From an uncultured Mobiluncus sp. (lineage in GTDB: Bacteria > Actinomycetota > Actinomycetes > Actinomycetales > Actinomycetaceae), in NCBI RefSeq assembly GCF_902488535.1, contig NZ_CABTWO010000007.1:29840-93839 (forward strand): a stretch of 64,000 nucleotides of DNA. The letters run 5' to 3'. The notes beneath the pieces are model-generated. The model did no database searches, had not been told where the DNA came from, and was given only the letters and a program-made list of their open reading frames with translations. The first letter of the stretch is position 1, and each line of letters starts with the position of its first letter. Below are positions 36,511 through 45,036 of the stretch, one piece after another. A program made the position numbers and the translations under genes.

Positions 36511-38139
36511 ATGGAACAGACGACTGAGCCGATAGAGATATACGACACCACTTTGCGTGATGGCGCCCAGATGGAGGGCATTTCACTGTCCGTAGCGGAC
36601 AAGCTCAATATTGCTCAAGCTCTTGATGACCTGGGGGTTAGCTTTATCGAAGGCGGTTGGCCCGGCGCGATTCCGAAAGACACCGAGTTCTTTGCGCTGG
36701 CGTTGTCGAAACTGCAGCTGCGCCACGCGACCCTGGCCGCTTTTGGCTCCACCCGTAAGGTGGGGACCAAAGCCAGCGAGGATTCGCAGGTGCTGGCACT
36801 TCTAGATTCTGGGGCGCCGGTAATCACCCTGGTGGCGAAGTCGGATTTGCGCCACGTCACGGATGCTTTGAAAACCACTGGCCAAGAGAATTTGGCGATG
36901 GTACGCGACACGGTGCAGTTCCTGGTCAAGGCTGGTCGGCGGGTGTTTCTGGATGCCGAACATTACTTTGACGGCCTGACTCACGATTCCCAATACGGGC
37001 TGAAAGTGCTGAAAGCGGCTGGAGAAGCAGGGGCGGAAACGGTCGTACTGTGCGACACCAACGGAGGCAACCTGCCTTCGACCATCGGCACGAAAGTCGC
37101 TGAAGCCCGCGACTACCTGGATAAACAGGGCTTGACACAGGTAAAAATCGGGATTCACACCCACAACGACACGGGGTGCGCCGTCGCGAACGCTATGGCT
37201 GCCATCGAAGCCGGAGCGGTGCAGGTCCAGGGCTGCGTGAACGGCTACGGGGAACGCACCGGCAACGCCGACATCCTCACCCTTATCGGCAACATTGAAA
37301 TCAAAATGGGACGACCCGCCCTTCTGAATGAAAACGGCCTGGCCGAGCTGACCCGCACCTCACACCGAGTGGCAGAAATCACGAATCTGCGGCCTTCCAA
37401 GCGTCTGCCGTACGTGGGGGATTCCTCGTTTGCGCACAAGGCGGGTCTGCACGCTTCGGCTATTCGCGTCAATCCCGATCTGTATCAGCACATCGACCCC
37501 GTTACGGTCGGCAACGATATGCGGATGCTGGTTTCCGAGATGGCGGGGCGGGCATCGGTCCAACTGAAAGCCAAAGAGATGGGCATTGACCTGTCCGGGA
37601 CGCCTTACCTGACCGGCCGGGTGGTGGAAGCGGTGAAAGAAAAGGAGTCCCGCGGTTACGTTTTCGATGCGGCTGACGCCTCCTTTGAGCTGCTGGTGCG
37701 GGCCCAAGGCGGGGACTTGCCGACCTATTTTGAGGTCGAGACGTGGCGAACTTTGGTACAAGCCGGCCGGGCATCGCTCGGGGAGAACGGGGAAGCAGAA
37801 GCTGAAGCTACCGTCAAGCTGCGAACTCGTGATGGGCGCAAAGTCGTCACCGGGGAAGGCAACGGTCCGGTGAACGCGCTGGACCACGCGTTGCGCCAGG
37901 CGCTGTCCGAAACGTACCCGGCTATCACCGATTTTGAACTCATCGATTACAAGGTGCGGATCTTAGACACGACCTTTGGCACGGACGCGACCGTGCGCGT
38001 GCTGATTACCACCACGAACGGTGAGGCGCAGTGGACTACAGTCGGGGTGGGCGAGGACGTGATTGAAGCATCCTGGGAAGCCCTGGTTGAGTCTGTGACC
38101 TGGGGGTTGATGCACCTCGGGGTGCGTCCCAAAGTCTAG
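36511..38139 (+). CDS. cimA: (R)-citramalate synthase
   Basis: DRE-TIM enzyme condensing pyruvate and acetyl-CoA to citramalate, the entry to threonine-independent isoleucine synthesis. The 542-residue chain has YDTTLRDGAQMEGISLSV at the start, metal-binding HTHNDTGCAVANA, GCVNGYGERTGNAD, and a C-terminal LeuA-dimer regulatory domain from about residue 395. The sequence SVADKLNIAQALDDLGVSFIEGGWPGA marks the CimA branch rather than LeuA or homocitrate synthase. It stands alone between divergent acyltransferase and a terminator, distinct from leuA at 43.1 kb. Confidence 0.9.
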   Translation: MEQTTEPIEIYDTTLRDGAQMEGISLSVADKLNIAQALDDLGVSFIEGGWPGAIPKDTEFFALALSKLQLRHATLAAFGSTRKVGTKASEDSQVLALLDSGAPVITLVAKSDLRHVTDALKTTGQENLAMVRDTVQFLVKAGRRVFLDAEHYFDGLTHDSQYGLKVLKAAGEAGAETVVLCDTNGGNLPSTIGTKVAEARDYLDKQGLTQVKIGIHTHNDTGCAVANAMAAIEAGAVQVQGCVNGYGERTGNADILTLIGNIEIKMGRPALLNENGLAELTRTSHRVAEITNLRPSKRLPYVGDSSFAHKAGLHASAIRVNPDLYQHIDPVTVGNDMRMLVSEMAGRASVQLKAKEMGIDLSGTPYLTGRVVEAVKEKESRGYVFDAADASFELLVRAQGGDLPTYFEVETWRTLVQAGRASLGENGEAEAEATVKLRTRDGRKVVTGEGNGPVNALDHALRQALSETYPAITDFELIDYKVRILDTTFGTDATVRVLITTTNGEAQWTTVGVGEDVIEASWEALVESVTWGLMHLGVRPKV

Positions 38140-38169
38140 TTTGGTAGGTTCATGCCGTATTTTTCACAA

Positions 38170-38211
38170 GTTTCCTCGACTGAGTTTGCCAGTCGGGGAA
38201 ACGTCATTTTT
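38170..38211 (+). terminator. Rho-independent terminator after cimA
   Basis: A 13-bp stem, bases 38170-38182 with 38190-38202 (one G-U pair, AGTTTGC loop), is followed by GTCATTTTT. It lies 31 bases after the cimA stop and separates cimA from the chemoreceptor operon. Confidence 0.8.
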
Positions 38212-38255
38212 GGCGAATTATGTTGTGACAGCACCAAAAAAGGCCGGAAAAAGCC

Positions 38256-38282
38256 TAAAATGTTAGCGGTGAACAGCGATGA
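38256..38282 (+). promoter_or_regulatory. Candidate flagellar-type (sigma-28-like) promoter
   Basis: TAAAATGT (38256-38263), an 11-base spacer and AGCGATGA (38275-38282) resemble the flagellar sigma consensus TAAAGTTT-N11-GCCGATAA, about 70 bases before the first chemoreceptor start. Six of eight and five of eight positions match. Such a promoter would tie receptor expression to motility. Not verified. Confidence 0.4.
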
Positions 38283-38351
38283 TGTTCCATGTCATCGGAA
38301 AATTCGATTTACCTGACACGGAAAAATTTTCAAGGAAGGCGGCGTTCTTAG

Positions 38352-40019
38352 ATGTCTAAGAAAAAGGCGGCACCAGTACAAACCGGCGCTACCGTGCAAG
38401 TTGGCGAGAGCCTGAAGACTGATGGTAAAAAATTCCCCTTAGGGAAAAAGATGTTCTTGGTCAATATGACTGCAGCTCTAGCAGCGATTTTGCTGTTGGC
38501 AGTGGAGTGGGTGGGGATTGGCATAGAGAACGTAGACGTTTCCCATAAGGCCTCCAGCTCTGCGACTTCGCAGGAAATTACCAAATTGGCTGAGGAATGG
38601 CGTTCCGCGGAATTTCTGTGGTCGCAGGGTATCTATACCGCTCTGCGCAACGATCCGAACGCGCTACAGATTTTTGGGGAATATCTTAAGGATTTGGATG
38701 CCTTTAGCCAGCACGTGTCGAGTTTCCCTACGAAACAGCTCAGAGCTAGTAATCAGGCCACGTTTGAGGCTATCAAATCCGACAGCGCGTCTTTGAGCTC
38801 CATGTTGGCGCAGGTCAGCGGGTCTGTGACTTCTTTGGATAGTCTGCGTGGCGCAGTGGTAGCCGAAGCGGAAAATATCCGGAACGTCTCGAGCTCAATC
38901 AGCGATAACATCGGAAAGCTGAGTGAGGATTTGAACGTCCAGAACCAGGCCACCAGCGCCAAGATAAAATTTATTCAGCCCCTGACCATTGCGGCAGTCA
39001 TCGTGACCGGTGTGGTGATGCTGCTAGTTATGCTGTTATTGAACCTCAAGATGTCGCGCGGCTTCGTGAAATCGGCTCAGGAAAGTTCCGCTGCTTTGAA
39101 TCAACTTTCCCAAAAAGACCTGACCATTCATCCGGTCAAGCACACCAATGACGAAATTGGGCGTCTGGCCGATAAGCTCGATATCGCCGCTGAAAAGCTG
39201 CGTAACATTTTTGGTCAGACCGTGACTACTGCCGAGGAAGTGCAGGTCACTACGCAAAAGATGGTCGATGACGGTCACGATCTCATCGGCACGATTGAGC
39301 AGGCCAGCAGTGTGGTTACTTCCGTTGCGGCAGCAGCCGAGCAAGTCTCGACGAGCATTGCGACGGTGGCGGCAGCAGCGGAAGAAATGAGCGCTTCTAT
39401 TCGCGAAATTTCTTCGAACGCCAACGAGGCAGCCAAGGTTGCGATGGAAGCTACCGAAGTCGCAGCTAAGACGAATGAAACCGTAACCAAGCTGGGTGAA
39501 TCCAGTCAAGAGATCGGTGAGGTAATTGAGACGATTACGGCGGTGGCGGAACAGACTAACCTGCTGGCGCTCAACGCCACTATTGAGGCCGCTCGGGCTG
39601 GAGACGCAGGACGCGGGTTCGCGGTCGTGGCCAGCGAGGTGAAGGATTTGGCGGCGGAGACCACGACGGCCACCGCTGACGTGGCTTCACGTATCGAACA
39701 GATTCAGGTCGACACCGGTCAAGCGGTAGAGGCCATCAGCCAAATCAGCGACATTATCGCCCAAATCAACGATTTCCAGGCCACGATTGCGGCGGCAGTC
39801 GAGGAACAAACTGCCACCACCAATGAGATGACCAAATCTATTACAGAAGCGTCCTCCGGTTCGACTGAGATTGCGGCAAATATCAATGAGATAGCTGAGG
39901 CGACTAATAACAGTGCCGATAACCTGCGTGATTCTGTCGGCAGAGCGGAAGGTGTGGTGAACCAGGCTCAAGGCTTGAACCAGCAGCTGGGCGAATTCAC
40001 CTACCGGGAAGGACAGTGA
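38352..40019 (+). CDS. Methyl-accepting chemotaxis protein 2
   Basis: Chemoreceptor of 555 residues. Unlike receptor 1 it has a 33-residue charged cytosolic leader before the first membrane helix (about 34-56), then a helical sensor (57-205), second helix (about 206-230), HAMP ([21 protein letters not shown]) and a signalling domain with [23 protein letters not shown]. The C-terminus has no CheR-tether pentapeptide. GGAAGG precedes the ATG. Its stop overlaps the possible start of receptor 3. Confidence 0.93.
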   Translation: MSKKKAAPVQTGATVQVGESLKTDGKKFPLGKKMFLVNMTAALAAILLLAVEWVGIGIENVDVSHKASSSATSQEITKLAEEWRSAEFLWSQGIYTALRNDPNALQIFGEYLKDLDAFSQHVSSFPTKQLRASNQATFEAIKSDSASLSSMLAQVSGSVTSLDSLRGAVVAEAENIRNVSSSISDNIGKLSEDLNVQNQATSAKIKFIQPLTIAAVIVTGVVMLLVMLLLNLKMSRGFVKSAQESSAALNQLSQKDLTIHPVKHTNDEIGRLADKLDIAAEKLRNIFGQTVTTAEEVQVTTQKMVDDGHDLIGTIEQASSVVTSVAAAAEQVSTSIATVAAAAEEMSASIREISSNANEAAKVAMEATEVAAKTNETVTKLGESSQEIGEVIETITAVAEQTNLLALNATIEAARAGDAGRGFAVVASEVKDLAAETTTATADVASRIEQIQVDTGQAVEAISQISDIIAQINDFQATIAAAVEEQTATTNEMTKSITEASSGSTEIAANINEIAEATNNSADNLRDSVGRAEGVVNQAQGLNQQLGEFTYREGQ

Positions 40020-41686
40020 GAACCATGACTCAGACGAATCCGGTCAACCAGCTAGGGGAGCAGGACATGAAGAACCAACCGAATAACACGACAAAACCGG
40101 AAAAGGCCTACAGGCGGACTTCCTTGATGAAGCGCCTGTTCAGAGGGGCTTTGCCGGGGTTCGTGGGGGTACTCATTTTGGGGATGGCTGTCCTAATAAC
40201 CATGGTTCAGACCAACCACAGTACGACAGAGTTCTTGGACGCCTCCACCAACGCGGAGACTCTATCTCTGATGGAGGCCGAGATTTACGAGGTCGGCCAG
40301 CATCAATACGCTTACGCGCGTTCCGTCTTGGAAGGCCAGCCCGACGATGCGCAAGCCCAGCAGCTGGAAGCGACCCAGGGCGCTTTGGAACAAAATATCC
40401 AAACGATTATCGACACCACGAACTCTGACAAGGTTCTGGCTGCGGCCCAAGGATTACAGAAATCTGCCGCCAACTTGCGTGAGGTCATCGCGCGATCGAC
40501 TTCCGAATTACAAGCCAGTCAGGGGCAGAATTCCGAAACCTTGAATACGGTCGTCCCCCAGACCATTAGCGATATGGTCGCCCAGCAAGACCAGCTCACA
40601 CCATTGCTGAAGCAAGAAGTCGCCCAGTCGCAAAAGGATATGAGTGACGTGCGTCTCCGGGGACTGATTTTCCAGATAATAACCGTGGTTGCCTTGGTGA
40701 TCGTGGCCGTGATTATTATGGGCAAAGTGCGCCGCGCTGTTACTCATTCTGTGGAATCCGTGGAAACTGTGGTGAAAGGTTTGGCTCAAGGCGATTTGAC
40801 GCGCAGAGCGGTCATCAATTCCAACGATGAGCTGGCGGATATGTCGCGGGCAGTGAACCTTTCCAATTCGGCCCTGCAAGAGGCGTTTGGGTCGGCGGCT
40901 CGCACTTCCGAGGCGGTTCGTTCCGAGTCAGAGACCGTGGCTGATCTGACCACTCAGACCGCGCAGGCTGCCGCCGGTTCGGCGGCGCAGGCTGACGCGG
41001 TGGCGGGCGCAGCGGAACAGGTTTCCATTAACGTGCAGACCGTCGCTGCGGGCGCAGAAGAGATGGGTTCGGCTATCCGGGAGATTTCGTCTAACGCCAA
41101 CGAGGCGGCGCGAGTCGCCCAGGAGGCTACCGAAGCGGCCGCGGCGACCACCGAGACTGTGGAGAAACTGGGCAAATCATCGAAAGAAATTGACGATGTG
41201 ATCCACGCCATTACCGCTATTGCGGAGCAAACCAATCTGTTGGCGCTCAACGCCACCATTGAGGCGGCGCGAGCTGGCGAAGCGGGCAAGGGCTTCGCGG
41301 TAGTTGCTGGTGAGGTGAAGGATTTGGCGGCGGAAACGGCTAAAGCCACCGATGACATCACCGGACGGATTGCCAAGATTCAAGATGACACGGATTCCGC
41401 GGTGACGGCTATCCGGCGTATCTCCGAGATTATTTCCCAAATCAACGACTTCCAAACCACGATTGCCGCCGCGGTCGAGGAACAGACTGCCACCACGAAT
41501 GAGATGGCGCGTTCTGTGACGGAGGCAGCCTCCGGTTCTTCCACGATTGCGACGAATATCGGCCAGTTTGCCGGGGCTGCTAGCCAAGCGGTGGAACCGT
41601 TGAACGCCCTGGCTGCGACCGCTTCGGATTTGCAGTCCAAAGCCGCGGATTTGCGTGCGGAGCTGGGCAAATTCAAGTATGAATGA
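40016..41686 (+). CDS. Methyl-accepting chemotaxis protein 3
   Basis: Chemoreceptor of up to 556 residues: first membrane helix about 46-66, sensor domain rich in Gln/Thr (67-215), second helix about 216-236, HAMP with [19 protein letters not shown] and signalling tip [26 protein letters not shown] at 40016 overlaps the previous stop and has GGAAGGA nearby; the ATG at 40067 with AGGGGAG 6 bases ahead is an equally good start and removes a 17-residue extension. The signalling domain is close to receptor 2, while the sensors differ, so the pair likely reads different ligands through one pathway. Confidence 0.92.
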   Translation: MRTMTQTNPVNQLGEQDMKNQPNNTTKPEKAYRRTSLMKRLFRGALPGFVGVLILGMAVLITMVQTNHSTTEFLDASTNAETLSLMEAEIYEVGQHQYAYARSVLEGQPDDAQAQQLEATQGALEQNIQTIIDTTNSDKVLAAAQGLQKSAANLREVIARSTSELQASQGQNSETLNTVVPQTISDMVAQQDQLTPLLKQEVAQSQKDMSDVRLRGLIFQIITVVALVIVAVIIMGKVRRAVTHSVESVETVVKGLAQGDLTRRAVINSNDELADMSRAVNLSNSALQEAFGSAARTSEAVRSESETVADLTTQTAQAAAGSAAQADAVAGAAEQVSINVQTVAAGAEEMGSAIREISSNANEAARVAQEATEAAAATTETVEKLGKSSKEIDDVIHAITAIAEQTNLLALNATIEAARAGEAGKGFAVVAGEVKDLAAETAKATDDITGRIAKIQDDTDSAVTAIRRISEIISQINDFQTTIAAAVEEQTATTNEMARSVTEAASGSSTIATNIGQFAGAASQAVEPLNALAATASDLQSKAADLRAELGKFKYE

Positions 41687-41728
41687 GCACGGTCGGACTG
41701 TCTGACCGACTCGCGAAACAACTCAATA

Positions 41729-41745
41729 GTGAGGTGAAACCTCAC
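41729..41745 (+). terminator. Hairpin after the chemoreceptor operon
   Basis: GTGAGGT (41729-41735) pairs with ACCTCAC (41739-41745) around a GAA loop, 43 bases after the receptor 3 stop. There is no U-run. An additional CGGTC/GACCG pairing precedes it. Probably a 3' end stabiliser or weak terminator. Confidence 0.4.
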
Positions 41746-41776
41746 GCTGGTGCCCTCCTATGGCTTAAACTTTAGT

Positions 41777-41782
41777 TATAAT
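41777..41782 (+). promoter_or_regulatory. Promoter -10 box of the TNT-like gene
   Basis: A consensus TATAAT stands 30 bases before the GTG at 41812. No matching -35 is visible 17 bases upstream. Transcription would begin near 41789, which argues against the TTG at 41788 as translation start. Confidence 0.5.
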
Positions 41783-41811
41783 CACCCTTGCAGCCAAAGG
41801 AGGGCATCAAC

Positions 41812-42927
41812 GTGATTGGTTCGGTCCAGGAGTTCGCTCGCCTGTGTACTTCGGAAAACGAAGAGGACTTCATGCGGGCGATGACGGACGTGGCGCCGAC
41901 TTTTATCTGGGAGGAAATCATTCGTACCCGCCCGGAGCTGGCTGAATACGTAGCGCAAGCGCAGAATTTGCCCGATGCCGTGTTTGAAACTATCGCGCTG
42001 TTTGCCCCGTGGCGGGCGCGCTACCTGGTCGCGATGCAGGAGCGCACCCCCGCCTATGTGCTCGCTAAACTCGCCAAAGACGGCGATAGTCGGGTGCAAA
42101 AGGCAGCGGTGGCCAATGAACTGACTCCGTTGAAAGTCATTGCCGAGCTGCGTGAGGATGCCAACGAGGAAATCGCTCAGTTGGCGCGCCTGACGTGGAC
42201 TGAGCGGGCGGAAAAACGTGCGGGTAAGCATTCCGGGCGGCCCGAAGCCACGTGGGATGTGCCCCAGCCGCCGGGCAATGCCGAGTCTGAGGGCGGCGAG
42301 GCCTCCCGTTACAAGTCGTATTTTGACGAGCTTTGTGCTCAGCGCGGCCTGACGGAGGCTGAGGTAGTGCGAGGGTTTGACCCTCGTGATCCCCAACTTC
42401 CGCTGGCTCCCGAAGGACCGTGGGTGGTTGCTCCCTGGGGCGACGAGGGGTATGTGGTCGGCTCACAGCGCGGTGCCGAGTTCGCTGCCTACGAAGTGTT
42501 GCCTGACCTGGAATCGGCGGTTTCCCTGGTCGCCAGGTTAGTGCGGGAAAAGCCTGAAACTAGCGAGTTACCGGGCAACGCCGCCGATCGCGGTCACCGC
42601 ACCGCCATCGGAATCGACGCCCGCACGATTTCTCGTGGCGGGAAACCCGGCTCCAACGAGCTACGTCCCGGCGACCTGCTGGATTGCTTCGACGATGATA
42701 AGGCCCAATTCTTGTTTGCTCTGGGCACACCTCTGGCACAGCGGGGGATTCGCCTGAAAAATGAAAAGCCCTACCGAGCTTTTGAGGTCATGGCGCCCCT
42801 GCCACTGGCAGTTTTGGAGGGTCTCACCGCAAAAACTTCGCGTAATCCAGGGGGCGGAGCGATTGTGGTTTTGGACAAGCCCCTGCGGTGGTATCTGGAC
42901 CACAACTTCCTGCGTGAACTGCGTTAA
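41812..42927 (+). CDS. Protein with helical repeats and C-terminal TNT-like (NAD glycohydrolase fold) domain
   Basis: The GTG at 41812 is chosen because AAAGGAGG ends 8 bases before it. In the 371-residue product, about residues 15-140 look like variant leucine-rich/HEAT-type repeats (PAYVLAKLAKDGDSRVQKAAVANELTPLKVI). A middle region follows, and residues about 285-371 match the tuberculosis-necrotizing-toxin pattern: a Gly/Asp-rich GDLLDCF, LGTPLAQRGIR, KPYRAFEV, and PGGGAIVV near the end. The catalytic Gln that follows the GGG run in CpnT appears replaced (GGGAIVV), so NADase activity is doubtful. No signal peptide is seen. An immunity partner gene is not recognised next to it. Confidence 0.65.
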   Translation: MIGSVQEFARLCTSENEEDFMRAMTDVAPTFIWEEIIRTRPELAEYVAQAQNLPDAVFETIALFAPWRARYLVAMQERTPAYVLAKLAKDGDSRVQKAAVANELTPLKVIAELREDANEEIAQLARLTWTERAEKRAGKHSGRPEATWDVPQPPGNAESEGGEASRYKSYFDELCAQRGLTEAEVVRGFDPRDPQLPLAPEGPWVVAPWGDEGYVVGSQRGAEFAAYEVLPDLESAVSLVARLVREKPETSELPGNAADRGHRTAIGIDARTISRGGKPGSNELRPGDLLDCFDDDKAQFLFALGTPLAQRGIRLKNEKPYRAFEVMAPLPLAVLEGLTAKTSRNPGGGAIVVLDKPLRWYLDHNFLRELR

Positions 42928-42982
42928 TTTCTCATACTGAGACAGCAATTTCGTAAAGTGAAACCCGTGGTACCATGGGACT

Positions 42983-43027
42983 GTGTCGCAAACATTGCTG
43001 CTGTTGCCTAACCGCGTAGGGCTCTGA
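42983..43027 (+). CDS. Leucine-rich leader peptide of leuA
   Basis: A GTG-started 14-codon ORF encodes MSQTLLLLPNRVGL: four Leu codons in a row and a last Leu before TGA. It precedes the leuA start by 80 bases. Such an ORF is typical for translational attenuation by charged tRNA-Leu. The overlapping ATG frame at 42974 instead encodes MGLCRKHCCCCLTA and is considered coincidental given the leucine pathway gene downstream. Confidence 0.65.
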   Translation: MSQTLLLLPNRVGL

Positions 43028-43069
43028 ATCAGCCAGGCCCCCTGCGCGGAGTTATCCGCTTTGCCTGGC
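43013..43069 (+). promoter_or_regulatory. leuA attenuator with mutually exclusive hairpins
   Basis: CGCGTAGGG (43013-43021, inside the leader ORF) can pair with CCCTGCGCG (43040-43048). That pairing excludes GCGGA/TCCGC (43046-43050 and 43055-43059) and disturbs the outer GCCAGGC/GCCTGGC stem (43032-43038 and 43063-43069). Ribosome position on the Leu codons would decide which forms. No U-run follows the outer stem, so control may act on translation or through Rho rather than by a classic terminator. Confidence 0.55.
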
Positions 43070-43107
43070 AACTAAGATAAAAGCAACATCAGCAAAGGAT
43101 TTTTAAC

Positions 43108-44910
43108 ATGCGTACCTCTGGATTCACCAATCGTCAGCAAACGTCCGGAATGCCTTACGGCAAATATCGCCCGTTCCTGGAGACGAATCCTATCTCGCTT
43201 CCCGAACGAACCTGGCCTAACAATCGGATTACGAAAGCGCCGCGCTGGTTGTCCACCGACCTGCGTGACGGCAACCAAGCCCTCATTGAGCCGATGGACT
43301 CCGAGCGGAAACGCGAAATGTTTGACCTCCTGGTGCGCCTGGGGTTCAAAGAAATCGAAATCGGTTTCCCGGCCGCTTCCCAAACAGACTTTGACTTCGT
43401 GCGTTCCCTGGTCGAGGACGATGCCATTCCCGAGGACGTGACCTGCTCAGTCCTGTCGCAATCCCGCCCGGAACTCCTGGAACGCACCCTGCAAGCGATA
43501 AAGGGATACCATCGCGCCACCGTACACCTTTACAACGCGACCGCCCCGGTTTTTCGCCAAGTCGTGTTTCACAACGACAAAGCGCAGACCATCGAGATGG
43601 CGGTGTCCGGCACTCGTGAGGTTATCGCCGGAGCCGAAAAAATCCTTGGGGACGACACGATCTTCGGTTACGAATACTCCCCGGAGATTTTCGTAGACAC
43701 CGAAATCGACTTTGCCCTGGAAGTTTGCGAAGCGGTCATGGAAGTGTGGCAGCCTGATAGCGAGCGGGAAATCATCCTGAACCTGCCTACCACGGTGGAA
43801 CGCTGCACGCCCAACGTTTACGCTGACCAAATCGAGTACTTCTGCCGCCACATCTCGCACCGTGAACACGTCTGTATTTCCGCCCACAACCACAACGACC
43901 GCGGCACCGGCATCGCGACCGCCGAACTGGCTCAGATGGCCGGCGCTGACCGGGTCGAAGGATGCTTGCTGGGCCAAGGCGAACGAACCGGCAACGTTGA
44001 CTTGGTCACCTTGGCGATGAACCTCTTTAGTCAAGGTATCGACCCACAGCTGGATCTGTCCAACCTCGATGAAGTCCGCCGAATTGTCGAGGGCTGCACC
44101 CGTATGCCCACCCCGCCGCGGCTACCCTACGTGGGGGACCTGGTCTATACGTCCTTCTCCGGTTCCCACCAGGACGCCATTAAGAAAGGCTTTGCTGCAC
44201 GCGAACAGAAGGTTCGGGACGCGGGCGGAGACGAAAACCAAGTCATCTGGGAACTGCCCTACCTGCCTATTGACCCTCACGATGTGGGGCGCAACTACGA
44301 AGCTATCGTCCGGGTGAACTCGCAATCCGGCAAGGGCGGTATCGCTTACATAATGAAGGAAAAGCATCACCTCGACCTGCCGCGCCGCCTGCAAATCGAG
44401 TTCTCGAAAATCGTGCAGCGCACGACCGATCGTTTCGGTGGTGAACTCGGGGCGAACGACCTGTGGCAGATTTTTGCCGATGAATACTTGCCGGCGTCAG
44501 AAGCGGGGATTGACTCGCGTCACTGGGGTCGTTTCTTCCTCGACGGGGCGCACGTTTCTTCCGTTCCCTCGGCTTCTGGCGGGGACACGGAAGTCTCCAT
44601 TACGCTGAACGACCGCGGAGCGAAGCTCCAGCTGGAATCGTTCGGCAACGGTCCGATTGACGCTTTTGTCCATGCTTTTGAACAGATGGGTATGGAAGTG
44701 CGGATTCTGGATTACGTGGAGCACGCGTTGAGCGCCGGGCGTGATGCCACCGCCGCGGCTTATGTCGAGGCCGTGGTAGATGGCGAGGTGCTGTGGGGGG
44801 TCGGCATTGATTCCTCCACTATCCGCGCTGCCTACAAGGCTGTAATCTCAGCGATTAATCGGGCGCAGCGCCAATCCCAAGTCGTGGAAAGCTCCGTTCC
44901 GTTTCCCTGA
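43108..44910 (+). CDS. leuA: 2-isopropylmalate synthase
   Basis: First committed enzyme of leucine synthesis (acetyl-CoA plus 2-oxoisovalerate). The 600-residue chain is the long type usual in Actinobacteria: a catalytic TIM barrel with STDLRDGNQALIEPM (about 50-64), metal-binding AHNHNDRGTGIATAE and GCLLGQGERTGNVDL, and a C-terminal leucine-binding regulatory domain from about residue 475 (LNDRGAKLQLESFGNGPIDAFVHAFEQ). AAAGGA precedes the ATG. A leucine leader peptide and alternate hairpins lie upstream. leuCD are not in the window. Confidence 0.96.
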   Translation: MRTSGFTNRQQTSGMPYGKYRPFLETNPISLPERTWPNNRITKAPRWLSTDLRDGNQALIEPMDSERKREMFDLLVRLGFKEIEIGFPAASQTDFDFVRSLVEDDAIPEDVTCSVLSQSRPELLERTLQAIKGYHRATVHLYNATAPVFRQVVFHNDKAQTIEMAVSGTREVIAGAEKILGDDTIFGYEYSPEIFVDTEIDFALEVCEAVMEVWQPDSEREIILNLPTTVERCTPNVYADQIEYFCRHISHREHVCISAHNHNDRGTGIATAELAQMAGADRVEGCLLGQGERTGNVDLVTLAMNLFSQGIDPQLDLSNLDEVRRIVEGCTRMPTPPRLPYVGDLVYTSFSGSHQDAIKKGFAAREQKVRDAGGDENQVIWELPYLPIDPHDVGRNYEAIVRVNSQSGKGGIAYIMKEKHHLDLPRRLQIEFSKIVQRTTDRFGGELGANDLWQIFADEYLPASEAGIDSRHWGRFFLDGAHVSSVPSASGGDTEVSITLNDRGAKLQLESFGNGPIDAFVHAFEQMGMEVRILDYVEHALSAGRDATAAAYVEAVVDGEVLWGVGIDSSTIRAAYKAVISAINRAQRQSQVVESSVPFP

Positions 44911-45036
44911 AAGTCGAACCGCTAGAGGTTACCGGGGAAAGCTCTGACCTGGAAGGTTCGCGTTCGGGAAACCACCCCGCAAGTTCAGGGTATCGGGCAG
45001 CGATTGGTAAGGTAGACCAGGACTAAGGAGAGAATC

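Noticed and set aside
42974..43018. Cys-rich leader frame MGLCRKHCCCCLTA
   Set aside because: It overlaps the Leu-rich frame out of phase; leuA downstream makes the Leu frame the meaningful one. Cysteine control of leuA has no precedent known to me.
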